From Shinisaurus crocodilurus (Eukaryota; Chordata; Lepidosauria; Squamata; Shinisauridae): DNA of 64,000 nucleotides. The notes under the pieces were generated by a model that saw only the letters and a program-made list of their open reading frames with translations, searched no databases and was not told where the DNA came from. Numbering within the stretch: the first letter of the stretch is position 1; every line of letters begins with the position of its first letter. Below are positions 12,366 through 22,053 of this stretch, in pieces. The stretch spans positions 206,234,200 to 206,298,199 of the forward strand of contig CM037876.1 of the NCBI GenBank assembly GCA_021292165.1, given 5' to 3'. The position numbers were made by a program, and so were the translations under genes.

Positions 12366-13850
12366 GGGCAGATTCACATGTCACAGTAACCCACCCTGGC
12401 AATAAGCTACGGTGGGTTGGTTGACAGACAGTCGGGCTCACTGTGGGTTCCCCCCTTCCCCCTCTGTCCTTCCGCAGGTATCCCAGTGGACTCCACAGCA
12501 GGACCTGTCTTGTCTGCCCTCCCGACCGCGATTGTGAGGCCTTTTGCACTTGATGTGGCTTTTTTGCCCCTTCTAACCTTTTCCCCGGAGATTGGTTTTC
12601 GCGATCTCTGAGTTGACAGCTAGTGACATTCCCTTCAAAGTACCCAAGTGGCACATTGGAGAGACTGTCACTGGTTCATCATCATTTTTTTTTAGTGCAA
12701 GAAATGTATGCAAATTTTTTCATCTAAAAAATTATTTTAGTCAGACTTGCACTCTTGTGCATTTTTGTGTCTGAAATGGGTAGCCTCACCTGGGCAATGT
12801 CCTGGGAGGTGTCTCCTGTCAAAGTGCAGCAGGCACCCTCCATGGACATTGACCCAGACAGGCTGCAAAGAGCTTTATTTTTGACTTTGCTTTCTCTTGA
12901 CAGCTGTCAAAAGCTGAGCTGTCAAGAGAAATAAAAGCTGCGAGCGATCTATACTTGTGAAAGGGGGTGGCAAGTAGACCACCCCCTTCGTGGCAAGATC
13001 CTCTAGGGGTTTTTTTAGGACCTGACTCTTGTCACACTTTCCTACACTTCCATAAGCCTTTAGGTGCTCAGGGAAGTGGAAAAGTGCGAGCCACTCCTTT
13101 TACGGGAGCACGGAGGTTTGGCAGCTAGCTGTCAACGAGAAAGCAAAGTGAAAAATAAAGCTCTTTGCAGCCTCTCTGGGTCAATGTCCATGGAGGGTGC
13201 CTGCTGTACTTTGACAGCAGACATGTCCCAGGATATTTCCCAGGTGAGGCCGCACATTTCGGACCCGTAAAACTATGCAAGTGCACATAGTCCAACTAAA
13301 ATAATAATAATTGTAAAAATGTACCTCCAAAATTACACAAATCTCTTGCGCTTCAAAAATAATTTTAAAAGAGGGTGATGAACCAGTGACGGCCTCTCCA
13401 ATGTGCTGCTTGGGCACTTTGAAGGGGCTGTCACTAGCTGTCAACTTGGAGATCACAAAAATTGATCTCTGAAAAAAGAAAGGGGAGGAAGCCACAGCAA
13501 GCACAAAAGGGCTTGTGATCATGGAGGTGGGCGGCTTGGGTACTTGCAGGGTGGCTGTCACTGGCGGTGGCCCAGGCAAGCTTGACAAGAGTGGCCAGGT
13601 TTCTTTACTGCTCTTGCCAAGTGGCTCGCTAGCCGCTTCTCAGTACCCGCATTGGGGTTGGTCACCTGGGTTTGGACAACACAACAACCCATTGTGGGTA
13701 AAACAACCCCTATAACAAGCCATGGGTTGTCATGGTTGCTTGTTGCCCATGAACAAGTCACCCTGAGGGAAGCGGTCCAGGTTCGCATGACACAAAACCC
13801 CACCATGGCTTGTCACCCAGGATGCGTTGTTGTGTCATGTAAACCAGTTT
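12366..13850. mobile_element. Giant fold-back DNA element (copy B)
   Basis: The whole 1.49 kb is one long imperfect inverted repeat. The left end (GATTCACATGTCACAG, AACCCACCCTGG) mirrors the right end near 13800-13850. Bases 12612-12680 are the reverse complement of about 13375-13445, and about 12785-12860 mirror 13180-13255, including the motifs TGCAGCAGGCACCCTCCATG and CTCACCTGGG. The centre is near 13000. A smaller palindrome (CTTGACAGCTGTCAAAAG) lies in the left arm. No transposase is seen, so it must be non-autonomous. Relatives are at 2121-2557 and 41168-42399. The superfamily is unknown; terminal TGGGTTCACAC-type ends could suit hAT. Confidence 0.8.
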
Positions 13851-14509
13851 ATATGTAGAAAACTTTTATTCTGAACATACCTTTAGATAGTGGGTTATAC
13901 GCAACATTGGCCATCCACCAGAGGAATGGAATTTGCTGGTGGAACAGATTTCCCCTCCTCCCTACAGCCTTCCACATGCCTCCCCCAATCTGCTCTGGAG
14001 GGACCCTCTGGAGTGGATTTGGGGAGTGCATAGAGGCCAAGGGGGAAGTGCTGTTGCGTTAGTGGAAGTACACTTGCACATAGTAGAGACATGCTGGATC
14101 TGTAGAGAACAATAGCCCTTTTCTATTCTAATTCTCTGGGATAATGCAGTATCTATGGAAGGGAGGAGAATGGCTGGCATAGCATGCTTAGGACATGAGA
14201 GAGAGAGGTCTAGGCAATCATACCAATATTGCCTCTTGTACATGAACTAAATGTTCATGTCTGCAAGAAGCCTCCATTGGTAATAGATTGTTTTTAAATT
14301 ATATGGAAGGGAAACAGATAGGCCATGCATCTTAATAGCATTGTTTTTGTTGAGGTAATAATTTTAAAAACTGTTTTCCTATTTTTAGTGATTAACTGAT
14401 GCAATTATGGCTTGGATTGCATAACTGCCTCTCTACCTGACTTTTTCTTTCTGTTTCTGTATCCTGTGCACTGTCTTTTTTTTAAATTTTATTTCACCTG
14501 TTCACTCAG

Positions 14510-14575
14510 TCCGACAGCATTCCTGGTCATCCTTTTCTACAGAACAGCCATCTCCCAGTTCTCCCCCTTCTCCAG
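14510..14575 (+). CDS. KCNQ1: Candidate KCNQ1 cassette exon (66 bp)
   Basis: A polypyrimidine-rich stretch (14440-14508) ends in CACTCAG. A 66-base open segment follows, then CCAG and the donor GTAAAA. Entered in phase 1 from the upstream KCNQ1 exon it reads V, then RQHSWSSFSTEQ and a serine/proline run, and exits in phase 1, so the next exon (VKRNSP) stays in frame. Inclusion would add 22 codons to the disordered linker between helices A and B. The basic-serine start and SP motifs could be phosphorylation sites. I do not recall this exon in mammalian KCNQ1; other KCNQ genes do carry alternative exons in this linker. It could also be a chance open GT-AG segment. No transcript evidence is available here. 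Confidence 0.5.
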
Positions 14576-14886
14576 GTAAAACTTGCATCTCTGTGCTCTG
14601 TTTCTATTAAACTCTAAGCTGCAAAGATTGGAGTTTGCCCATTTTGATCTGAGTTATGAGAAGATAAGGGGATTTTTTTCTGTTTAAAAGTTATCTTACA
14701 AATATACAGCTTTATCAAAACCAACAGGAAATCTTATTTACTTCTAATCTAAAATGAATAATAATATTACTAGGAGTTTATACTGGGTTGGATCTAGACC
14801 TGCTCTTCTGCAAATGGAAGGGCTCCTTCCATTCATGAAAGGGACTGAGATTTAGCAAAGGCTCCTGCTGGAGGAAGGTGGGTTCT

Positions 14887-15090
14887 GCTTCGTGGTCTCT
14901 GTGCATTCATACATATGGGCTCTGCGCCTGCGCAGAGCCTGTTTTGGGAAGCTTCCATAGCTGAGGATTTTAGGCGGGAACCCCTCCCCCACCATCCTAC
15001 TGCACATGCTACTAGCGGATTCCCACCTATTCCCTCAGTTCCTCTTCGACCGCCTTTGTGGGTGCCTCGGGGAAGCTTTCTCTGCGTCTT
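14887..15090 (+). repeat. DIRS left inverted terminal repeat
   Basis: It begins near CTTCGTGGTCTCTGTGCATT and continues through TGGGCTCTGCGCCTGCGCAG, GGAAGCTTCCATAGCTGAGG and CGACCGCC. The reverse complement of 20930-21146 follows the same order with scattered substitutions. Confidence 0.88.
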
Positions 15091-15387
15091 TGACCGCAGC
15101 GCTGAGGTCTAACTAGTATTTTATTCTTCTCCTTCTGTCTTCTCAGTCTTTCCTCCTTTTACCTTTACCTTTGTTTTGTTTTATTTTTCTATCTCCTCTT
15201 CATGACTTCTCCGTGAGGGACTATTGCAAAGTGGATGGCCGTGAAGGCCCCATTTTGCAAGTACGTCTGTTGCAGTAGTAAATTGCCACCTACTGACGGC
15301 CATTCCTTGTGCCTGTTTTGTTTAGCTGTCAAGCCTTTATGAAACAGGCTAGGAGGAACTGCTCTGATCGCCTTCAAGCGATTCTGT

Positions 15388-17650
15388 GGAGGAAAGCCTT
15401 GCTTGGAGGCCATTGATGAACCAGCAGCCGCTGTCTCCATGTTGGCGTCATCTTCTCCGGCTCTCCAGATCATCTCTGTGTCTCCTCCTGGTCAGACCCT
15501 GGTGACAGGGAGAGACCCTCCAACTCTGGGTCGTTCACTGTCTATTCAGATTGCTAAGAAACTGGCTAAGAAAGCCAGCTCATCAAAATCTGACCTGGAG
15601 CAGAAGAAGAAAAAAAAGAAGGGATGTATAATGCACATACCTGCTGATCGCGAGATGCGAGGTGAACACCCCACCCTCTTGGTCCACGCTGGCCAAAAAT
15701 TTCTGGGAACCAGAAGTGTCGTAAATACCAGCGTAAACTACCTTAAAACGGCCGTGAATAGCAAATCGCAGCCCTTTTAAGGTGGGTTGCCCTGGTACGT
15801 TAAAAGCGCAGCACCAGGGACCCAGAAGTGACGCGACGGGTCCCCGTCGCATCACTTCCAGTTTCCAGGAATTCACGGCGTGTGTCGAGTGGAGGGCAGG
15901 TAAGTTGCGTGGAGGCTTGGGGGGGGGTCAAGCTCAGCGATTTTGCCAAGCTTCCCCCCCCCCAATGAACGCTGCTTACATCCCTATATACCATCCACAA
16001 AAGGAAAGGCTGCTCCCTCATCTCTGTGGTGAAAGTCCACAACACCGACTGCCTCGCCACTGGCTTCGGAAGACTGAGCCCCGCCAGTACCAACAGTCTC
16101 GGTACCGGGATTCGAGATTCTTCTCCTCCCATGGATCAGCCTCGAGACAGCCCAATCACCACCTCGGTACCAACATTCGGCGCAGCAGGAACATCTCTCC
16201 CCTTGGGTTCAGCGGATGGAGGCACATCGCAGAGAGAGGAGCCCTTGCTCCCCCCATGGTTCCAGATATTGTTCTAGATCCCTGATGTCTGACGGGGAGG
16301 GCCGATTAGAGTGGTAGTTTCCATCTCAACACCGATACTATTGGGACAATTGGCAGCTGCATCGACCTCAGGATCCTTACTGCAATCCTCATTTTTTCCA
16401 GCCGTCGCGTTTCAGGCAGGAGCTTTCTGCTTTGCTGGGCAGACCACTAGCCCACATCAGTTCCAGCCACCTCCTCCCTCTCCTCCACTGGAGTCGAGGC
16501 CACATCACCAGTAGCCAGCACCTTTGGTACCGAGGCCTTTGGTACCACCTTCTTCAGTTCCAAGTCATGAGGTACCATCTACTTTGGCTCCTTGAGCTTC
16601 CTCACCGCAGCACGAGCAACCGCCAGTGGTCTTGCGATCCTCAAGAGCATCTTCTCCTGAAGACTACTACCTGGACTCATCTTCCATGTCATCACTCACG
16701 CCCTCCATTTCTTCACCAGATGCTGTGGTTGGCTCCAAAGACCCTGACTTGCCTTCTGAGGACATGGGACACTTCTCCAAGCAAATTTGTCGGATGTCTT
16801 ACTTGGGGATCACTGTACAGCAAGAGGAAGAGAGTATAAGGGACCCGGTGTTTTATGCTATGTATTTGGAGGAAGCAGCTCCGATCACAATCCCTTTCCT
16901 CCCTACCTTACTGGAGATGGTCAAGGCAGCCTGGAAAAATCCCTCTTCGATGCCTCCAACTTCGAAGCTGCTTGAGCGGATGTGTTGGGTGCAGGAACAG
17001 GACACCACCATTCTATTCTTGCACCCGAAACTGAACTCAGTCATCATGGAGTCAGCGCAGGGTCGCTCCCTATGACAGCATTCCACTCCTGTCGAAAAAG
17101 AGGGGCGCTGCTTGGACCTTAGGGGCCATAGAGCCTACTCCTCTGCTACTCTCGGGTTGAAGATTGCCAACTATCAATCCACCATGGCCTGCTACCAACT
17201 TTTTCTTTGGGAAAAGATAGGGGCCATGTGTGATTACCTCCTCAAGGACCGCAGAGAGCTGGCCCGCATCTTTCAAGAGGTAGCTACGAAGCTGGCCAGG
17301 CAGCAGATCAATATGGCCCATTACCGAGCCAATTGCCATGCTAAGGAAATGGTAGGCTCCATTGCACTGAGGAGATATTCTTGGCTCCGCTCAGCTGGCC
17401 TAAACCAGGAGGTGTGCTGCCATATAGAAGACCTTCCCTTTGATGGCAAAGGCCTATTCAACTCGAAGACTGAAGAGGCTATGGACTCAGTACAGAAAGA
17501 TAGGTCCACAGCAAGAAGATGGGTCTTGCCCAGTCGTCCCCCCACACCAGCGGCAAAACGGTGTAAGTGCTACCAGCGGCAGCCTTCTTTTTCTCCTTGC
17601 CATCAAAGTGACCATCCTTCTCGCACTCAGCAGCCTTTGCATCTGAGATG
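15388..17650 (+). pseudogene. DIRS gag-like region, broken
   Basis: The start is lysine-rich (KKLAKKASSSKSDLEQKKKK, near 15553-15620), as in the N-terminal parts of DIRS gag proteins. After a foreign-looking segment the frame resumes with serine/proline-rich sequence and then a longer gag-like block: MGHFSKQICRMSYLGITVQQ (about 16763-16820) and EEAAPITIPFLPTLLEMVKA (about 16870-16930) in one frame, then LRRYSWLRSAGLNQEV and IEDLPFDGKGLFN (about 17365-17460) in another. The frame switches near 17070. Gag proteins of this type package the element RNA. Assignment rests on recalled similarity to reptile DIRS gag. Stops and shifts rule out a working product. Confidence 0.72.
15621..16012. repeat. 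Apparent insertion inside the DIRS gag region, with an internal dyad
   Basis: Between the lysine-rich gag start and the serine/proline-rich part the coding character is lost. A dyad sits at 15825-15858: GAAGTGACGCGACGGG pairs with 15843-15858 with one mismatch around a 2-base loop. A weaker copy of the arm (CTGGGAACCAGAAGTG) lies near 15703. A C9-10 run is at about 15953-15962. The insertion borders were not resolved. Confidence 0.45.
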
Positions 17651-17779
17651 ACCATATACCCAGTCTCGGTACCAAGGCTCTCAAAAGAGAGGGGACTATT
17701 CGGGCAAATGACACCTTTGACTTAACACCAGTCTCTCTCACACCACCCTCGGCTCCTGTACCACCATACCTCTACCATG

Positions 17780-19235
17780 TGCCTCGAACTCCATCTCGTT
17801 GTCTCCGATTCGGCAACCGCTTGAGGCCATACCTACCAATGTGGAAGTCGATAACATCTGACTGCTGGGTCCTAAAAATCATCCAGCATGGTTACAGGAT
17901 CAAGTTCGATGCCCTGCCTCCCTTTTTTAGTGTCCACACTACCAGACCCTTGCCAGCCCTACAGGAAGAAGTGGGCCATTCAACAAAGGGGCCATTCGCT
18001 CGATCCCAATGCATGACCTGCAATGGGGCCTGTACTCCAGGTATTTTATGGTACCGAAGAAGGATGGAAGACGCCACCCAATCCTGGACCTGCGGGAGGT
18101 CAACTCCTACATAACACCAAGGAAATTCAGGATGACCATGTTGCAGTCGATTTTGCCCCTCCTTTGCAAGGGAGACTGGTTTGCATCCGTCGACCTCAAG
18201 GACGCCTACTTCCATGTCAGGATCCATCAGGACAGTCAGTGTTTCCTCCAGTTCTATGTGGGGACTGCAGCCTACCAGTTCCAGGTACTTCCCTTCAGAC
18301 TCTTGACGGCACCAAAGCTCTTTACAAAATGTGTTGCTGTCATCTGCGCCCACCTCCGCACTCAAGGTATGCAGGTTTTCCCATTCCTGGACTACTGACT
18401 GCTTGTGGACTCTTCCAAGTCTGCCCTCCACAAAGCATTGAAAAAGATGCTGACCCTCCTGGAACAGCTGGACCTCCACATCAACCAGGAAAAATCGGTC
18501 CTTCGCCTCACTCAGAATTTATCGGAGCAGTTTTTGATGCGATGTGGGTTCCAGCCAGGCTTTCATTCCCCAAGAACAGGTTCTTGCCATCACAAAGTTG
18601 GTGACGAGATTGTTTGGAGAACGGAGAACAAAGATGCACACCATCCAGACACTCCTCAGTCTCATGGCGTCCACGGTATCAACAGTAGCTTTTGAGTGCC
18701 TTCGGATGCAGATCCTGCAGAACTGGCTTATCTGGTGCTTTGATCCCAAACAGGATGCTCATTGTACTTATCTGTCCCAACATCCGATATTCCCTAGAGT
18801 GGTGGAGGGTGAGAGCTCATCTGGAGGATGGACTGCCCTTCTTGGACCCCCCGCATATGAGAATTCTCATGACAGACGCATATCTCCTAGGTTGGGGAGC
18901 ACACTGCTGGGATGCAATGGTACAGGGCCAATCGATACATCATGAGAGTTCCCTCCTCATTAATTACTAAGAGCTCTTAGCCATTTTCAATGCACTGCAG
19001 TTGTTGGAGAGAGATCTCTTTGGTCAAAATATTCAAGTAGTGATGGATAATACCACTGCGGTAGCATATATCAACAAATCAAGGTGGAACGAGGTCGTCG
19101 AAGCTGACTGCCTTAACTCCTCATCTTTTCTGCTGGACTCTCTGCAGAGGTATTGTCCTGTCCACCATCCACATTGCAAGCAAAGACAACATACTGGCGG
19201 ATGCCCTCAGTCAGATGGCCCTTCAATCCCATGAG
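17780..19235 (+). pseudogene. DIRS reverse transcriptase / RNase H region, broken
   Basis: The RT palm is clear: FMVPKKDGRRHPILDLREVN (about 18040-18100), GDWFASVDLKDAYFHVRIHQ (about 18172-18231, holding the first catalytic aspartate) and YQFQVLPFRLLTAPKLFTK. The place of the second catalytic motif reads FPFLDY followed by a TGA stop near 18398, so the usual double aspartate is lost. RNase H-like motifs follow: MTDAYLLGWGAH (about 18873-18905) and VMDNTTAVAYINKSRWN (about 19040-19090). The frame changes several times. These enzymes would copy the element RNA into DNA. A methyltransferase-like domain, common in this group, was not confirmed. Confidence 0.85.
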
Positions 19236-19639
19236 TGGGAACTCAATCCGGCCATATGAGATGGGCTCTTCGATTGTTGGGGCACTCCGGAGAGCAACTG
19301 TTTGCTTCCAACACGAACATGGCATGCCCCCTTTATTGCAGCAGAGCAGGCCCGGGCCGAGCTCCATGGGTGATGCCTTTATGCACCGCTGGACGAGGAG
19401 CTTCTTTTACCTGTTTCCGCCGTTTCCTCTTCTAACAAGAGTGCTTGTGAAGATCCAAGCAGACAGCACCGATTGCATCCTGATTGTCCCATGGTGGCCC
19501 CATCAACCCTGGTTGGTTCTGCTGTTTCACTGCTGCAATGGGGAATATCTCTGCCTTCATTCGATGCCAACGTTTCTTTCCCAAGACAACGGTTAGATCC
19601 AACACCCAGATCTGCTGACCCTTCGGCTTATGACATGGC

Positions 19640-20540
19640 AGCTCCGATAGCAACACCCGCAGCTTCACTTTCTCCTCGCATCCAAGCAGTCCTCGACGCA
19701 GCAAGAAAACTTTCTACACACTGCTCTTATGCAAGGAGGTGGGCAAGCTTTTCCTCCTTCATTAAATCCAAAGGGTTGGAGCCCTCTTCTTGCAAGATGC
19801 CATGTATCCTAGAGTATCTCCATGACCTGATGCAGCTAGGTCTCAAACTTTCCTCCATCAGAGTGTATCTTGCTGCCATCTCCGCTCATGTTCCAATTGC
19901 TGGAGCCTCTGTCTTCATACACCCATTGATCAGATAATTTCTCAAAGGTGCATGGAATCTGATTCGCCCAGTGAGGATGATTGTTCCAGCTTGGAGCCTG
20001 GCAGTGGTCCTAAAGGCGCTGATGGCCAAGCCCTTCAAACCTCTAGCCTCTGTGGACCTTCGCCTGCTGGCATGGAAAGTTGTCTTCCTTGTAGCAATCA
20101 CATCGGCTTGCCATTCCAGCAAGTCGTGCACCTTATGGGTGGACAATCCATATTTGGTTTTCCACAGAGACAAAGTGGACCTCTGACCAGACATCTCCTT
20201 CCTCCCGAAGGTAGTCTCCGATTTCCATCTTGGACAGGACATTGTGTTCGCCGGTGTTTTTCTCGACCCCAACAACTCCGATAAAGCACGCCTTCCATGC
20301 CCTCGACGTCCAGAGGGCCTTGGTGTTCTCTAAGGCGAGGACTGAATCCTACCATCAGTCTGAGCGACTGTTTCTCTGCTACACTGGCAAGAACAAGGGT
20401 CTCCCTGTCTCCACTCAGCGCTTTGCTAAGTGGGTGGTGCAGACTTTTCGACTTGCCTATGAACTTTCCGGACTGGAGCTTTAGCCAGGAATTTAAACCC
20501 ATTCTACCAGAGGGGTCTCAACATCGTTGGCATTTGGCAG
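19640..20540 (+). pseudogene. DIRS tyrosine recombinase region, broken
   Basis: The segment reading IQAVLDAARKLSTHCSYARR (about 19680-19738) and onward (WASFSSFIKSKGLEPS, LEYLHDLMQLGLKLSSIRVY, LAAISAHVPI) matches the N-terminal core-binding domain of DIRS recombinases, which integrate the circular DNA copy. A second part in other frames contains LVFSKARTESYHQSERLFLC and NKGLPVSTQRFAKWVVQTFR (about 20325-20450). Stops at 19935 and later, plus frame shifts, break it. I could not place all catalytic R-H-R-Y residues. Confidence 0.78.
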
Positions 20541-20760
20541 AGGTGTTCCATTGCCCGAACTGTGCAGGGCAACCATCTGGTCGACTCCATTCACCTTAGT
20601 TCGGCACTACCAGTTGGATGTTTGGGCCCGTGCAAACTGCACATTCAGAAGAGCAGTCCTGTCGTCTCTGACGCACTGATGACACTGCCCTCCTCCAGTA
20701 AGTCAGCTTGTTATGTTGCCCATATGTGTGATGCACAGAGACCATGAAGAAGAAGAAGAA

Positions 20761-20815
20761 GAGGTTGCTTACCTATAACTGTGGTTCTTCGAGTGGTCAT
20801 CTGTGCATTCACACA
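20761..20815. repeat. DIRS internal complementary region
   Basis: GAGGTTGCTTACCTATAACT and GTGGTTCTTCGAGTGGTCAT are the reverse complement, with few changes, of about 21088-21144 at the outer end of the right terminal repeat. Its right half also matches the outer end of the left repeat. Such a region is thought to template completion of the element ends during replication. It is preceded by a short (GAA)n run at 20744-20762. Confidence 0.85.
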
Positions 20816-20929
20816 ACCCACCCACCATCCTGCTTTGGTGTCACCATCAACTTGATGGGACTCAATGAAGTGGTTTGCTGCTGGTAATGCTGTCGATCTC
20901 GATACCGCTATCGATACTGGGAATCCTCT

Positions 20930-21146
20930 TGGTTCCGAGGCCACAATAGGCGGTCTCAGTGAACTGAGGGAATAAGAGGGAACCGCTAGTAGCATGCGCA
21001 GTAGGACGGTGGGGGAGGGGTTCCTGCCTAAAATCCTCAGCTATGGAAGCTTCCCTAAACAGCTCCGCGCAGACGCATAGCCCATATATGTGAATGTACA
21101 GACAACCACTCGAAGAATCACAGTTACAGGTAAGCAACCTGTTCTT
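20930..21146 (-). repeat. DIRS right inverted terminal repeat
   Basis: The inner end begins near CCGAGGCCACAATAGGCGG and the outer end is CACAGTTACAGGTAAGCAAC (about 21119-21138). In reverse complement it follows the left repeat (ATCCTCAGCTATGGAAGCTT, TAGTAGCATGCGCAGTAGGA). It appears less truncated than the left repeat at its outer edge. Confidence 0.88.
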
Positions 21147-21424
21147 CCCCACATCTAAACCTAGCACACTACTAGCCATACCAAAAGCACAGGATAACAT
21201 TTTGTGACCATTGTACTGGGTGGAAATCCACAGCTGAACACACTGATTTGTTATGGCATACCAAGTATTCATCATGGTACCATTTGAGACTTCTTTAGTG
21301 GGATGGAATTATTCTTGCCTTTGTTTAATATTTTGGGTACATTTGCACCTGAGTCCATAAAATACCATTTCATAGAATAGATCATTCATTCAGACAACAG
21401 ACAGTATCCAGTACTGCTGCTGCG

Positions 21425-21640
21425 GTGTTGCGTAAGCAGGACCTACTGCTCATGCAACAGAAAGTAGTGGTTCAGAAAGCAACCCCAGAAACAAGCAGAA
21501 ATGCTTGTTTCCAAATCGGGACAGCTCCTTCTACAAGTTCCTCTGACCTTCCCCATTTCAGAAACAAGCATTTCTGCTTGTTTCTGGCTGCTCTTGGAAC
21601 AGCTAGCTTCTCGTTGTGCTAGTGCTAGGTCCCACTTGTG
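21425..21640. repeat. Nested inverted repeat (palindromic MITE)
   Basis: AAACAAGCA-GAAA-TGCTTGTTT (21489-21510) is a hairpin by itself, and so is AAACAAGCA-TTTC-TGCTTGTTT (21562-21583). The two hairpins are also inverted copies of each other, and outer sequences (AGCAGGACCTACTGC against GTGCTAGGTCCCACTTG) extend the larger inverted repeat. It lies just outside the DIRS right end. Confidence 0.75.
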
Positions 21641-21932
21641 TGGGGAATGGATTGGGCACTGCCCTACATTTCAATAGGTTACAAGGATTGGGCATTTCAT
21701 ACATTTCAGACTTGCAAGGGGGAAAACAATTTTTTTAAAAACAAAACCCAGTCTCCTTTTCTTTGTATGCACCCTAGTCCCCTTTACCTTGTTCTTTATA
21801 TGCCTTTTATTTTAATTATTTCACCTAAATTATCACTTCTGGTATTTAAAATGCTTTAAAACTTTTCTATAGCCCTTAAAATATAGATAATAGAGCAATT
21901 TTAACCTTTACCTGCCTGTTTCTTTTTCACAG

Positions 21933-22053
21933 TGAAAAGGAACTCACCATTTTTAGATGCGAACACAGGACCATTCATTAGGACCAACAGCTTTGCAGAT
22001 GAACTTGACCTGGAGGGTGAGACATTGCTGACCCCAATAACGCACATCTCACA
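21933..22053 (+). CDS. KCNQ1: KCNQ1 exon before helix B (human exon 11 equivalent)
   Basis: This 121-bp exon has the same length as in human from memory. It begins in phase 1 after TTTTTCACAG and ends in phase 2 before a strong donor, GTAAGTTG. It reads (V)[16 protein letters not shown], then [20 protein letters not shown] and HIS plus two bases of glutamine. The TNSFA(E/D)(D/E)[16 protein letters not shown] block is a hallmark of KCNQ1. The serine-rich start is more diverged. The next residues, helix B with its calmodulin and PIP2 contacts, should come from an exon to the right, which I could not find within the remaining 42 kb. Confidence 0.96.

Larger units (their letters stand above)
9874..14509 (+). 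other. KCNQ1: KCNQ1 intron, left part (before candidate cassette exon)
   Basis: AT-rich intron starting GTAAGAA. It contains a small MITE-like repeat (11631-11712) and a 1.5-kb fold-back element (12366-13850). The stretches 9874-11630, 11713-12365 and 13851-14509 show only short polypyrimidine or A-rich runs, with no gene recognised. Confidence 0.8.
14887..21146 (+). mobile_element. DIRS-type tyrosine-recombinase retrotransposon, near full length, inactive
   Basis: The structure fits DIRS rather than an LTR element. Terminal repeats of about 200 bp are inverted, not direct (14887-15090 against 20930-21146). A gag-like region, a reverse transcriptase with RNase H motifs and a recombinase-like region come in order on the + strand, and an internal complementary region at 20761-20815 mirrors the outer end of the right repeat. 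Frames are interrupted many times, so the element is dead. It lies in the sense orientation inside the KCNQ1 intron. The exact left boundary is uncertain by about 10 bases. No target-site duplication was seen, as expected for recombinase-mediated insertion. Confidence 0.88.
14576..21932 (+). other. KCNQ1: KCNQ1 intron, right part (contains the DIRS element)
   Basis: The intron runs from GTAAAA to the acceptor TTTTTCACAG. About 6.3 kb of it is the DIRS element at 14887-21146. A nested inverted repeat follows at 21425-21640. The stretches 14576-14886, 21147-21424 and 21641-21932 show nothing recognised. Confidence 0.8.
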
